This document shows positions 19,547 through 31,185 of a stretch of DNA of 64,000 nt, piece after piece (the stretch's first letter is position 1; every line of letters begins with the position of its first letter). The notes under the pieces are model-generated. The model did no database searches, was not told the DNA's origin, and saw only the letters and a program-made list of their open reading frames with translations. Location: the NCBI GenBank assembly GCA_003667245.1, contig RCNN01000590.1, positions 1 through 64,000 of the forward strand. Direction: 5' to 3'. Both the position numbers and the translations under genes were made by a program. Origin of the DNA: Heterostelium multicystogenum (lineage: Eukaryota; Evosea; Eumycetozoa; Acytosteliales; Acytosteliaceae).

Positions 19547-20520
19547 ATGCCACTTTCCCACCGCTCGGCACTGCCAGCATTGTGCCTGTCGCTGCTGTTT
19601 ACCAGCGCCTTTTGTGTCGAGGCCGCCGACACTCCCGCTCCCGCCCCGGAAAAGCCAGTGGTGCGCCAGCCCTTGCCGGAGCGCAGCCAGGAAGAAGCCA
19701 ACGCCCTGGAACGACAAATCCCGCAGCAGGAACAACAACAGTTGCAGGCTGGCAGCGATTCTTTCCTGGCTTTGTGGAAGCCGGCCAACAGCGGTGAGCC
19801 TGAAGGCGTGGTGATTATCGTCCCGGGCAACGGCGAAAGTGCTGACTGGCCTCAAGCAATCGCGCCGTTGCGCAAGAAATTGCCGGACGCTTCCTGGGGC
19901 ACCCTGAGCTTGTCGCTGCCGGACCTGACCCTGGACACCTTGCCACCCCGCGTCATCGAATCGCCCAAGGCGACCGTGGAGACCAGCAGCAAAGACGCCA
20001 GCACCGTCGCCAAACCCGTGGAGCAAGCCGCCAGCGCCGAAGCGGAAGGCACTGACCCGGCCGTGGTTCCCGGCACCGATGAACAAGACAAGACCGACGC
20101 CACGCGAATCTTCGCGCGCATTGACGCCGCCCTCGCCTTCGCCCAGACCCAGAATGCCCGCAGCGTCGTATTGCTCGGCCACGGCACCGGCGCCTGGTGG
20201 GCCGCGCGTTACCTGAGTGAAAAACAACCGGCGCAGGTGCAGAAATTTGTCATGGTGGCCGCGCAGACCCCGGCGGGCCGTGCCCCGGACCTGCAACAAC
20301 TGGCACCGAAACTGAAGCTGGCCACGGCAGACTTTTCTACCAGGACAACGCCCAGGCACGCAAAGCGGCCCAGGAACGTTCCCAGGCCAGCAAGCGTTTG
20401 AAGAATGACAGCTACAAGCAGGTGTCGTTGAAGGCCTTCCCCGATAACAGCCAGGCCGGACAAGAGCAGCTGTACCGGCGGATTCGCGGGTGGTTGAGCC
20501 CGCAAAATCCCGGAGACTGA
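19547..20520 (+). CDS. DUF3530 family protein, exported alpha/beta-hydrolase-like (frame interrupted once)
   Basis: N-terminal signal (ALPALCLSLLFTSAFCVEAA) and a proline/glutamine-rich stalk, followed by VVIIVPGNGESADWPQAIAPL and a nucleophile-elbow-like VVLLGHGTGAWWAARYL near residue 207. A missing T near 20333 breaks the frame after KLATADF; the tail FYQDNAQARKAAQERSQASK continues to TGA at 20520. About 324 residues. The Gly-His-Gly-Thr-Gly elbow lacks a clear serine, so catalytic activity is doubtful. Divergent from agtS with a 77-base gap. Function unknown. Confidence 0.75.
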
Positions 20521-20550
20521 TCGTAAATCTCAAAAACACTGGAGAACAAA

Positions 20551-20656
20551 ATGTGGGAGCGGGCTTGCTCGCGAATGCGGTGAGTCAGTCACTGCATCTG
20601 TTACTGATCCACCGCATTCGCGAGCAAGTCGAATCGTCGCACCGCCACTCCCACAG
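20551..20656. repeat. REP doublet, copy 3, with a hybrid right arm
   Basis: The left arm matches the 7165 family (ATGTGGGAGCGGGCTTGCTC). The right arm begins alike but contains TCGAATCGTCGCACCGCC before CTCCCACA, so the outer stem is extended and asymmetric. It lies between the convergent DUF3530 gene and djlA. Confidence 0.8.
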
Positions 20657-20700
20657 TTGATCCGGTTTACGCCATAAAAAAGCAGCGCCTGATAATTCTG

Positions 20701-21467
20701 TTAGCGAAAGTCTCGCCTTTCGCGAATCAGCGCGTAGGCGTTGTGCAGCTCGCGGGTACGTTCGGTCGCCTCCCGCACCTGGGCTGGACTGGCGCCACTG
20801 CCGGCAATCTTGTCCGGGTGGTGCCGGCTGAGCAGGCGCCGGTAGGCACGCTTGATCACCGCGGGCTCCGTCGTCGACGTCACCCCCAGAATCCGCAACG
20901 CCTCCTGATAAGCCCCGCCACGATTGGCCACCGGCTTGCGCTCCGGCTCATAGTCAGCCGCCAGCGCCTGGATCTGCTGGACCGTCCAACCCAGCCATTT
21001 GCCCCATTGTTCAATCAACTCGCGCTCGGCCGTACTGGCCTTGCCGTCCGCCCAGGCCATGCGCCAACAGGCACGCAGCACACCTTCCGCCGCATGGGGC
21101 TGGGCCTTGAGCACGCCCAGGTAACTGCGCACCCGGTCCGAGCCGGATTTACCTCGATTGAACGCGGCAATCGCACGGCGCTGGGCCGGCTCGGCCATGT
21201 CCAGCGAGCGCATTTCCTGGCGCGCCTGCTGGATATGCCCGTCCACCACCCGGCCGTTGCTCTTGGCCAGGCGACCGAGCAACACGAACAGCAGTTCGTC
21301 ATTGCGCAACGCCGGCCGGCCGCCAAGGCGCTCGCGTAACTGGGCCCAGCTTTGCAGTTCCAGGCGCCGGTCCAGCGCCTGGCCCAGCAGTGCGCCCAAC
21401 ATGGCCCCGGAATGCTGGCAATGGCAAAGCCCGCCCCGGCTCCAATCAGAGTCCCTGGCCACAACAT
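20701..21467 (-). CDS. djlA: DjlA-type membrane-anchored J-domain protein (frame interrupted once)
   Basis: ATG at 21467 with the glycine-rich transmembrane dimer helix GTLIGAGAGFAIASIPG. A missing G near 21407 shifts the frame; GALLGQALDRRLELQSW follows. A TerB-like tellurite-resistance fold spans the middle (ERELIEQWGKWLG). The C-terminal J domain (EALRILGVTSTTEPAVIKRA) contains the HPD motif in SRHHPDKI, needed to stimulate DnaK ATPase. About 255 residues. It starts one base after the murU stop, giving an amgK-murU-djlA operon. Confidence 0.9.
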
Positions 21468-21468
21468 C

Positions 21469-23157
<1,689 letters not shown>

Positions 23158-23287
23158 TACAAGGGTCTCCGACGGCGCTAGCCGTCAAGCGGGTCATGCT
23201 TTATTATCACGCATCTTTTTCAGACCATCGAGAGGCGTGCGGCCCACACCGCGGGCAGATGGCACGCAGGAAGCCCGGACTAATAAG

Positions 23288-26068
23288 ATGGCATTGAAAT
23301 CCCCCGCGTTTCGTAGAAAATTTCCGTTGCTGGTAACCGGCAGTCTGCTGGCCATGCAACCTTTCGCCACCTCATTCGTGGTCGCCGCGGAACAGTATGA
23401 CTGCTCAGTCTCTGCTTCGGGTGCCTGGGATTGCGCGCCGAAAACGGCCGCAGCCCCGCTGCCACCGCGCCCGGTGCATGACGGCAGTGCCGTCAGCTCT
23501 GCCAGTGGCACGCCGCAAGGCGAGTCCGGCGGCGCCGCCGAGGCCGTGCCGCAGACCGCTCTGGTCACCGAAGCCAAGGGCCGCGGCCTGCGCTCGCGCA
23601 GCGCCGACTACAGCCACCTGGACTGGGTCCCTCGCGAGAAGCTCACCGCCGCACAACTGGCCGAAACCGGCCCGTACTGCTCCGGCGCGTACATCGAGCC
23701 GATCCGTCCTGGCATGAACGACAAGACGAACAAGAGCGACGCGCCGACCTTCATCGGCGCCAAGGTCTCTCGTTACGAGCAGGAACAACAAGTTGCTTCC
23801 CTGGCCGGTGACGTCGTCATGCGCCAGGGCAGCATGCAGGTCGAGGCCGACGAGGCCAACCTGTACCAGGCCGAGAACCGTGGCGAGCTGAACGGCAACG
23901 TCCGTCTGCGCGACAACGGTGCCCTGCTGGTGGGCGACCACGCTGAAGTCCAGCTGGACACCGGCGCCGCCAAGGTCGACAACGCCGAATACGTGATGCA
24001 CAAATCGCGCATCCGCGGTAACGCCCTGTACGCCAAGCGTGCCGAAAACGCGATCATCCGTCTCAAGGACGGTACGTACACCACCTGCGAGCCGAACAGC
24101 AACGCCTGGCAGCTCAAGGGCAACAACATCACGCTCAACCCGGCCACCGGTTTCGGTACCGCGACCAACGTGACGTTGCGGGTCAAGGACATTCCGATCC
24201 TTTACACCCCGTACATCTATTTCCCGATCGACAACCGTCGTCAATCCGGCTTCCTGCCGCCGAGCTTCAGCACCGGTGGCGAGACTGGCTTCACGTTGGT
24301 TTACGCCGTACTACTTCAACCTGGCGCCAAACTACGACGCCACGTTGTACCCGCAATACATGACCAAGCGCGGCCTGTTGATGGAAGGCGAATTCCGCTA
24401 CCTCACCAAGTCCAGCGAAGGCCAGTTCGGCGGCGCGTACCTGAACGACGACAGCAGCGAGCGTAAAGGCCAGACCGACTACGAAAAAGATCGCTACATG
24501 ATCAACTGGCAGCACAAGGGCGGGCTGGACTCGCGTGTACTGACCCAGGTCGACTACACCAACATCAGCGACCCTTATTACTTCCAGGATCTGAAGTCCT
24601 ATCAGGAAGGGATCAAGAGCCAGGACTACGTGAACCAGCAAGGTTCGGTGACCTACCGCGGTGATACCTTCCAGGCGAAGCTGAACCTGCAGGCGTACCA
24701 GCTGGCAACGATCTCCCAGATCACGCCGTATGACCGCTTGCCACAGATCACCTTTAATGGCGCACTGCCTTACCACCCGGGCGGGCTGAACTTTACTTTA
24801 CGAAACGGAAGCTGTCCGGTTCGAACGTGACCTACAAAACGGAACGTTCACAGATGAAAATGGCTTGACGACAAATCGACTGGACACTTTCGTGACAGGC
24901 CTGACCCGTGCAAACGGTACTCGCCTTAACGTTGCTCCAGCTGTCGACTACCCAATAAACTGGACCTATGGTTTTGTTACGCCGAAGCTTAAATACGTCT
25001 ATACCAAATACGATCTCGACCTCGACTCTATCGGTAAAAACAGTCTAGCTGCCGGCGATGAGTTTTAAAAGCTCACAAGACCGTGCAGTTCCGATTGCCA
25101 GTATCGACAGTGGCCTGTACTTCGACCGCAACACCAACTGGTTTGGCAAAGACTACCGCCAGACGTTGGAACCTCGTGCGTTCTACCTGTACGTACCGAA
25201 TAAAGATCAGAGCGATATCCCGGTATTCGACACCAGCGAGTACTCGTTCAGCTATGCGTCCCTATTCCGCGACAACCGCTTCAGCGGCTCTGACCGTATC
25301 GGCGATGAGAACAAACTGTCTCTGGGCGTGACTAGCCGCTGGATCGAAGAGAACGGTTTCGAACGTCAACGCGTTGCAATCGGCCAAGCCATTTACTTCA
25401 AGGATCGTGAAGTACAGTTGCCTGGGATCCTCGCAAGCCAACGTGATGATGCACAATCCAACGTTTCACCGGTTGCATTGGACTACGAGTTCCGCTTCAA
25501 CCGCGACTGGCGTGCCACTGCCGACTACAACTGGGACACCGAAAGCCATAGCCCACGCTCCGGCAGTGCGATGTTTCACTATCAGCCGGAAGATAACCCG
25601 AACAAGGTCATCAACGTCGGCTACCGCTACCGTAACGACCAGGTTGTTTACAACCAGCTGACCGGCAAATACCAGTTTGGTGGCGACTACGGCAGTGCTT
25701 CGGACCCGTCGACCTTCATCAAGGATTACTACAAAATCCAGCAACACGACTTCTCGATGATGTGGCCGATCGTTCCGCAGTGGAACCTGATCACCCGCTG
25801 GCAGTATGACTATGCCCGCAACCGTACCCTGGAAGCCTTCGGTGGTTTCGAGTACGACAACTGCTGCTGGAAACTGCGCGTCATCAACCGTTACTGGGTT
25901 TCCAACGACGAATACAGCCAGATCGCCCCGCTGAACGAAAAGGGTGACCACGGGCTCTTCTTCCAGATCGTCCTTAAAGGACTCGGCGGCCTGACCGGCG
26001 CCAAGGTAGAGAGTTTCCTCGACAAAGGCATTGAAGGTTATCGTGAACGTGAAGACCAAGCTTTCTGA
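23288..26068 (+). CDS. lptD: LptD (OstA), LPS-assembly outer-membrane protein (frame interrupted three times)
   Basis: ATG at 23288, signal peptide ending SFVVAA|EQY, Cys in [13 protein letters not shown]. An N-terminal OstA-type jellyroll ([20 protein letters not shown]) is followed by a large beta-barrel ending REREDQAF. Single extra T bases near 24299, 24797 and 25066 shift the frame; each time the barrel sequence carries on ([56 protein letters not shown]). About 926 residues. LptD with LptE inserts LPS into the outer leaflet and is essential, so these breaks are almost certainly sequence errors. Confidence 0.95.
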
Positions 26069-27386
26069 TTGTCTGCGCCCGCTGATGCTGGGCGCGCTGT
26101 TCCTGGGTACCGCCGCAGCTCACGCTGCGGTTCAACCGCTGGACAAGGTAGTGGCCATCGTCGATAACGACGTGATCATGCAGAGCCAACTGGACCAACG
26201 GGTCAAGGAAGTTCAGCAAACCATCGCCAAGCGTGGCGGCGGCGTACCGCCGACCAGCGTGCTGGACCAGCAGGTGCTTGAACGCCTGATCGTTGAAAAC
26301 CTGCAACTGCAGATCGGCGATCGCTCCGGTATCCGTATCAGCGACGAAGAATTGAACCAGGCTGTCGGCACCATCGCCCAGCGCAACAACATGAGTGTTG
26401 ATCAGTTCCGCACAGCCCTGGCTCACGACGGCCTGTCCTATGAGGACGCCCGTGACCAGATTCGCCGGGAAATGATCATCAGCCGTGTACGTCAGCGTCG
26501 CGTGGCCGAACGGATTCAGGTGTCCGAGCAGGAAGTGAAGAACTTCCTCGCCTCCGACCTTGGCAAGATGCAGCTTTCCGAAGAACTGCACCTGGCGAAC
26601 ATCCTGGTGCCTACGCCCGACAGCGCCAACGCTGAACAGCTCAATGGTGCTGCAGCGAAAACCCAGGCTATCTATGACCGTCTCAAGCAAGGTGCCGACT
26701 TTGCCCAGATGGCCATTGCCCAGTCCGGCAGCGACAACGCCCTCGAAGGCGGTGACATGGGCTGGCGTAAAGCCGCGCAACTGCCACCACCGTTCGACCG
26801 CGAGCTGAGTGCCATGGAAGTCGGTGGCATCACCCAGCCTGCCCGTACGCCAGGCGGTTTCATCATCCTCAAGTTGCTCGGCAAGCGCGGTGGCGAAGAA
26901 GCCCAGATGAAGGACGAAGTTCACGTTCGTCACATCCTGGTCAAGCCAAGCGAGATCCGTACCGAAGCCCAAACCAAGGAACTGGCCCAGAAGCTCTATG
27001 ACCGCATCGAAGCGGGCGAAGACTTCGGCGAATTGGCGAAGAGCTATTCCGAAGACCCGGGTTCGGCGCTTAACGGCGGTGATCTGAACTGGATCGATCC
27101 GAAGGCACTGGTTCCAGAGTTCCAGGACGTCATGGCCAAGACCCCGCAAGGCGTGCTGTCCAAGCCGTTCAAGACCCAATACGGCTGGCATGTGCTGGAA
27201 GTCCTTGGCCGTCGCGCCACTGACAACACCACCCAGGCCCGCGAGCAGCAAGCCCTGACCGTACTGCGTAACCGCAAATACGACGAAGAGCTGCAAACCT
27301 GGTTGCGTCAGATCCGTGACGAAGCCTACGTAGAGAACAAGCTTCCTGGTGCCGACCAAACAGGCACCGACCAGGCAGCCCAGTGA
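26043..27386 (+). CDS. surA: SurA, periplasmic peptidyl-prolyl isomerase/chaperone
   Basis: GTG at 26043 gives [18 protein letters not shown] with signal peptide ending AAHA|AVQP; the gene overlaps the lptD end by 26 bases in another frame. An N-terminal chaperone domain ([20 protein letters not shown]) and two parvulin domains follow ([12 protein letters not shown] and [20 protein letters not shown]), with the usual GGDMGW and GGDLNW loops. About 447 residues. SurA escorts outer-membrane proteins such as LptD to the BAM complex, which makes the lptD-surA coupling functionally sensible. Confidence 0.96.
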   Translation: MNVKTKLSDCLRPLMLGALFLGTAAAHAAVQPLDKVVAIVDNDVIMQSQLDQRVKEVQQTIAKRGGGVPPTSVLDQQVLERLIVENLQLQIGDRSGIRISDEELNQAVGTIAQRNNMSVDQFRTALAHDGLSYEDARDQIRREMIISRVRQRRVAERIQVSEQEVKNFLASDLGKMQLSEELHLANILVPTPDSANAEQLNGAAAKTQAIYDRLKQGADFAQMAIAQSGSDNALEGGDMGWRKAAQLPPPFDRELSAMEVGGITQPARTPGGFIILKLLGKRGGEEAQMKDEVHVRHILVKPSEIRTEAQTKELAQKLYDRIEAGEDFGELAKSYSEDPGSALNGGDLNWIDPKALVPEFQDVMAKTPQGVLSKPFKTQYGWHVLEVLGRRATDNTTQAREQQALTVLRNRKYDEELQTWLRQIRDEAYVENKLPGADQTGTDQAAQ

Positions 27387-28372
27387 CACCCAAGCGTTTC
27401 GCACTGACACCCGGCGAGCCGGCCGGCATTGGTCCTGACCTGTGCCTGCTGCTCGCCTCGCACCCCCAGCCACACCCCCTGATTGCCATTACCAGCCGCG
27501 ACCTGCTCATTGAGCGGGCCGCGCAGCTGGGTGTGGTTGTCGATCTGCTGCCGGTGGGCCCGGGCAACTGGCCTGATCTGCCGGCACCGGCCAACAGCCT
27601 GTACGTATGGGATACCCCGCTGGCGACCAAGGTCGTGGCCGGGCAACTGGACAAGGCCAACGCTGCCTTCGTCCTGGAAACCCTGACCCGTGCCGGCCAG
27701 GGCTGCATCGACGGGGATTTTGCCGGGATGATCACCGCCCCGGTACACAAGGGTGTGATCAACGAATCAGGCATCGCCTTTTCCGGTCATACCGAATTCC
27801 TCGCTGAGCTGACCCATACCGAACAAGTGGTGATGATGCTGGCAACGGGCGACCTGCGGGTGGCGCTGGTGACCACTCACCTGCCCCTGCGCGAGATTGC
27901 CGACGCCATTACCCCCGAGCGACTGGAGCGTGTGACACGCATCCTGCACGCCGACCTGCAACAGAAGTTCGGCATCGCCCAACCACGCATCCTGGTCTGT
28001 GGGCTCAACCCCCACGCCGGTGAAGGTGGCCACCTGGGCCATGAAGAAATCGACATCATCGAACCAACCCTGGAGCGTCTGCGCCTTGAAGGCATGGACC
28101 TGCGCGGCCCATTGCCTGCCGACACTCTGTTTACCCCCAAATATCTGGAGCACTGCGACGCAGTGCTGGCGATGTACCATGACCAGGGCCTGCCCGTGCT
28201 GAAGTACAAAGGCTTCGGCGCCGCGGTCAACGTGACACTGGGCCTGCCGATCATCCGCACCTCCGTCGACCATGGCACAGCCCTGGACCTCGCAGGCAGC
28301 GGCAAGATCGATACCGGCAGCCTGCACGTGGCCCTGGAAACCGCCTATCAGATGGCCGAGACCCGTATATGA
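27383..28372 (+). CDS. pdxA: PdxA, 4-hydroxythreonine-4-phosphate dehydrogenase
   Basis: 329 residues from GTG at 27383, overlapping the surA stop by four bases. Pyridoxal 5'-phosphate synthesis enzyme that oxidises 4-phosphohydroxy-L-threonine with NAD. Motifs: [14 protein letters not shown] at the N-terminus, [15 protein letters not shown], the metal-binding His in [44 protein letters not shown] and the C-terminal [14 protein letters not shown]. Intact. It sits in the conserved lptD-surA-pdxA-rsmA block. Confidence 0.97.
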   Translation: MTPKRFALTPGEPAGIGPDLCLLLASHPQPHPLIAITSRDLLIERAAQLGVVVDLLPVGPGNWPDLPAPANSLYVWDTPLATKVVAGQLDKANAAFVLETLTRAGQGCIDGDFAGMITAPVHKGVINESGIAFSGHTEFLAELTHTEQVVMMLATGDLRVALVTTHLPLREIADAITPERLERVTRILHADLQQKFGIAQPRILVCGLNPHAGEGGHLGHEEIDIIEPTLERLRLEGMDLRGPLPADTLFTPKYLEHCDAVLAMYHDQGLPVLKYKGFGAAVNVTLGLPIIRTSVDHGTALDLAGSGKIDTGSLHVALETAYQMAETRI

Positions 28373-29181
28373 CCGAGCATTACCAACACCGGGCGCGCAA
28401 GCGTTTCGGGCAAAACTTCCTGCACGACGCTGGCGTGATCGATCGCATCCTGCGTTCCATCCATGCCAAGCCCGAAGACCGCCTGCTGGAAATCGGCCCG
28501 GGCCAGGGCGCCCTGACCCAAGGCCTGCTGAAAAGCGGCGGCCAGCTGGACGTGGTTGAGTTGGACAAGGACCTGATCCCGATCCTCAACCAGCAGTTCG
28601 CCGGCATGCCCAATTTCAACCTGCACCAGGGCGACGCGCTGAAGTTCGACTTCACCAGCCTCAATGCAGCGCCCAACAGCCTGCGGGTGGTCGGCAACCT
28701 GCCGTACAACATCTCCACCCCGCTGATTTTTCACCTGCTGAACAACGCCGGCATCATCCGCGACATGCACTTCATGCTGCAAAAGGAAGTGGTCGAGCGC
28801 CTGGCAGCGGGTCCTGGAGGCGGTGACTGGGGTCGCCTGTCGATCATGGTTCAGTACCATTGCCGCGTAGAGCACCTGTTCAACGTCGGACCTGGCGCGT
28901 TCAACCCGCCGCCGAAAGTCGACTCCGCCATCGTGCGCCTGGTGCCTCACGCGGTGTTGCCACACCCGGCCAAAGATCACAAGTTGCTGGAGCGCGTGGT
29001 GCGCGAAGCCTTCAACCAGCGCCGCAAGACCTTGCGCAATACGCTGAAGGCCTTGCTCAGCAACGCTGAAATCGAGGCCGCCGGCGTCGACGGCAGCCTG
29101 CGCCCCGAGCAGCTGGACCTGGCCGCCTTCGTGCGCCTGGCTGACCAGCTCGCCATTCAGCCTGCGCCAGTGGCTGAATAA
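28369..29181 (+). CDS. rsmA: RsmA (KsgA), 16S rRNA dimethyladenosine transferase
   Basis: 270 residues; ATG overlaps the pdxA stop (ATGA). It dimethylates two adjacent adenines in the 3'-terminal hairpin of 16S rRNA during 30S maturation. Motifs: [13 protein letters not shown]-binding [11 protein letters not shown], catalytic NLPYNIS (motif IV), then [18 protein letters not shown] residues. Intact. Not to be confused with the RNA-binding regulator of the same name. Confidence 0.97.
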   Translation: MTEHYQHRARKRFGQNFLHDAGVIDRILRSIHAKPEDRLLEIGPGQGALTQGLLKSGGQLDVVELDKDLIPILNQQFAGMPNFNLHQGDALKFDFTSLNAAPNSLRVVGNLPYNISTPLIFHLLNNAGIIRDMHFMLQKEVVERLAAGPGGGDWGRLSIMVQYHCRVEHLFNVGPGAFNPPPKVDSAIVRLVPHAVLPHPAKDHKLLERVVREAFNQRRKTLRNTLKALLSNAEIEAAGVDGSLRPEQLDLAAFVRLADQLAIQPAPVAE

Positions 29182-29184
29182 ATA

Positions 29185-29248
29185 GTAGGAGCCGGCTTGC
29201 CGGCGATGGCGCACTCACGATCGCCATCGCTGGCAAGCCAGCGCCTAC
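29185..29248. repeat. REP-like inverted repeat, third family (GTAGGAGCCGGCTTGCCGGC)
   Basis: GTAGGAGCCGGCTTGCCGGCGATGGCG faces CGCCATCGCTGGCAAGCCAGCGCCTAC. The arms differ by a few bases but pair over most of their length. Located between rsmA and apaG. Confidence 0.8.
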
Positions 29249-29305
29249 GGGCCTAGACTGACCGGCATCCGCTGTTCCCCCGCTTTTGCTTTTAAGGCCT
29301 CTTGC

Positions 29306-29686
29306 ATGTCCGATCCTCGTTATCAGATCGACGTCAGCGTCGTCACCCGCTTTCTGGCGGAACAATCGCAACCCGAGCAGAACCGCTTTGCGTTCGCCTA
29401 CACCATTACCGTACAAAACAACGGCGAGCTGCCTGCCAAGCTGCTGTCGCGCCACTGGGTCATCACCGACGGTGACGGCCAGGTCGAGGAAGTACGCGGC
29501 GCCGGCGTGGTCGGCCAACAACCGCTGATCGCCCCAGGCAAGAGCCACACCTACAGCAGCGGCACTGTCATGACCTCCCGCGTCGGCAACATGCAAGGCA
29601 GCTACCAGATGCTCGCCGACGACGGCAAACACTTCGACGCCATCATCGCCCCGTTCCGCCTCGCGGTGCCTGGAGCCCTGCACTGA
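29306..29686 (+). CDS. apaG: ApaG, DUF525 protein
   Basis: 126 residues, a single fibronectin-III-like beta-sandwich domain of the ApaG family. Signatures: [40 protein letters not shown] and [20 protein letters not shown], with GxGxxG-like residues. It is linked with apaH as in enteric bacteria, ending one base into the apaH start (TGATG). Molecular role unresolved; linked to Co2+ resistance in Salmonella. Confidence 0.95.
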   Translation: MSDPRYQIDVSVVTRFLAEQSQPEQNRFAFAYTITVQNNGELPAKLLSRHWVITDGDGQVEEVRGAGVVGQQPLIAPGKSHTYSSGTVMTSRVGNMQGSYQMLADDGKHFDAIIAPFRLAVPGALH

Positions 29687-30537
29687 TGGCGACGTATGCC
29701 GTCGGCGACCTGCAAGGCTGCCTGGAACCGCTCGAGTGCCTGCTCGAGCGTGTGGCCTTCGACCCGGCCAAGGATCGCCTGTGGCTGGTGGGCGACCTGG
29801 TCAACCGTGGCCCGCAATCCCTGGAAACCCTGCGCTTCCTTTATGGCATGCGCGACTCCCTGGTGTGCGTACTGGGCAACCATGACCTGCACTTGCTGGC
29901 CGCCGGCAATAACATCGAGCGCCTGAAAAAGGGCGATACCCTGCGGGAAATCCTCGAAGCGCCGGATCGCACCGAGCTGCTTGACTGGCTGCGCCGGCAA
30001 AAACTCATGCACTACGACGAGAGCCGCGACACCGCCTTGGTGCATGCCGGCATTCCACCCCAGTGGACACTGAAGAAAGCCCTCAAGTGCGCGAGTGAAG
30101 TCGAAGCAGCCCTGGCCGATGACAACCTGTACACCGCTTACCTGGATGGCATGTACGGCAACGAACCCGTTAAGTGGGACAACGAACTGACCGGCGTCGC
30201 GCGCCTGCGGGTGATCACCAACTACTTCACCCGCATGCGTTTCTGCACCGCCGAAGGCAAGCTGGACCTCAAGAGCAAGGAAGGCGCCGACACCGCCCTC
30301 CCCGGCTACAAGCCCTGGTTCGCCCACAAGGAGCGCAAGACCCGTGAAACGAAGATCATCTTCGGCCACTGGGCAGCCCTGGAAGGCAAGTGTGATGAAC
30401 CTGGCGTGTTCGCCCTCGACACCGGCTGCGTATGGGGCGGCGCCATGACCCTGATGAACATCGACACCGGCGAGCGCTCAAGCTGCCAGTGCGACTCCCC
30501 CGTTCCCGAACAACTGCAGGCCACGGCAAAGCGCTGA
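29686..30537 (+). CDS. apaH: ApaH, symmetrical diadenosine tetraphosphatase
   Basis: 283 intact residues of the PPP phosphatase superfamily. Metal-binding motifs appear in order: YAVGDLQGC (GDxxG), [14 protein letters not shown] (GDxxxRG), and [11 protein letters not shown] (GNHD), with C-terminal [10 protein letters not shown] (H). It cleaves Ap4A into two ADP, limiting alarmone levels under heat or oxidative stress and affecting mRNA capping. Overlaps apaG by one base; glpE follows after 33 bases with its own GGAG ribosome binding site. Confidence 0.97.
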   Translation: MATYAVGDLQGCLEPLECLLERVAFDPAKDRLWLVGDLVNRGPQSLETLRFLYGMRDSLVCVLGNHDLHLLAAGNNIERLKKGDTLREILEAPDRTELLDWLRRQKLMHYDESRDTALVHAGIPPQWTLKKALKCASEVEAALADDNLYTAYLDGMYGNEPVKWDNELTGVARLRVITNYFTRMRFCTAEGKLDLKSKEGADTALPGYKPWFAHKERKTRETKIIFGHWAALEGKCDEPGVFALDTGCVWGGAMTLMNIDTGERSSCQCDSPVPEQLQATAKR

Positions 30538-30570
30538 GCCGCGCTTTCATACAGGCCAAAGGAGCCCGCC

Positions 30571-30900
30571 ATGACTGAATTCAAACGTATCCCTCCCGAG
30601 CAAGCCCAGGCCCTGCGCGAGCAAGGCGCGGTGGTTGTAGACATCCGCGACCAGCCAACCTACAACGCTGCCCACATCAGTGGTGCCCAGCACCTGGACA
30701 ACCACAACATCGCCGACTTCATCCGCGCCGCCGACCTCGACGCGCCGGTCATCGTCGCGTGCTACCACGGCAACTCCAGCCAAAGCGCGGCCGCCTACCT
30801 GGTGAGCCAGGGTTTCTCCGACGTCTATAGCCTCGACGGTGGCTTTGAGCTATGGCGTGCGACCTATCCTGCAGAAATTGCCGCAGGCGACGCGCAATAA
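30571..30900 (+). CDS. glpE: GlpE-type thiosulfate sulfurtransferase
   Basis: 109 residues, single rhodanese domain. The active-site loop is [13 protein letters not shown] with catalytic Cys near residue 65; the six-residue loop CYHGNS is characteristic of GlpE. The N-terminal [20 protein letters not shown] and the C-terminal [11 protein letters not shown] also match. It moves sulfane sulfur from thiosulfate to cyanide or thiols. Preceded by AGGAG eight bases before the ATG. Confidence 0.94.
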   Translation: MTEFKRIPPEQAQALREQGAVVVDIRDQPTYNAAHISGAQHLDNHNIADFIRAADLDAPVIVACYHGNSSQSAAAYLVSQGFSDVYSLDGGFELWRATYPAEIAAGDAQ

Positions 30901-30932
30901 TTTTTTTCAAACCCCGCTACCCCGCGTGACGC

Positions 30933-30969
30933 TTGGCCTCGCGCCGTTTCTGACGAACGGCGCGGCCAA
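30933..30969. terminator. Strong hairpin downstream of glpE
   Basis: CGCGCCGTT (30940-30948) and AACGGCGCG (30956-30964), flanked by TTGGC/GCCAA, form a long stem with a 7-base loop. There is no adjacent T run on the plus strand, so it may be a 3'-end stabiliser or weak terminator. The 285-base gap between glpE and yeaG holds this hairpin and a possible promoter at about 30989-31015. Confidence 0.55.
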
Positions 30970-30988
30970 ACTAATTTCGTATCGCGCC

Positions 30989-31015
30989 TTGACCTCCCGG
31001 ATTCCGAACTATCCT
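30989..31015 (+). promoter_or_regulatory. Possible promoter of the yeaG-yeaH-spoVR operon
   Basis: TTGACC at 30989-30994 and CTATCCT at 31009-31015 are separated by 15 bases. The CTATNCT pattern resembles a stationary-phase sigma-38 -10 element, which fits the RpoS dependence of yeaGH in E. coli. The short spacer lowers confidence. Confidence 0.35.
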
Positions 31016-31185
31016 TAAGCGCAGGCCATCCAAAACAGGGGAGAGCCGGTACACCGGCGTGCGGGTCATCGGTAGCGTTTCAGGGTGTTCTGGGGGGAAA
31101 ACGGCCATTGGTGTCCACCAATGGCTGCCAGCATCGACTGATTGATCCGGCGTCGGCTCCACGTATCGAGCGAGGTGACGACGTC

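Noticed and set aside
11753..20520. Broken agt and agtS genes considered as a decaying gene cluster
   Set aside because: Every break is a single base with immediate resumption in another frame and no accumulated stops or deletions; errors are just as dense in essential genes.
25974..27473. 499-codon minus-strand frame opposite surA
   Set aside because: Antisense shadow covering surA and parts of its neighbours on both sides; no domain signature.
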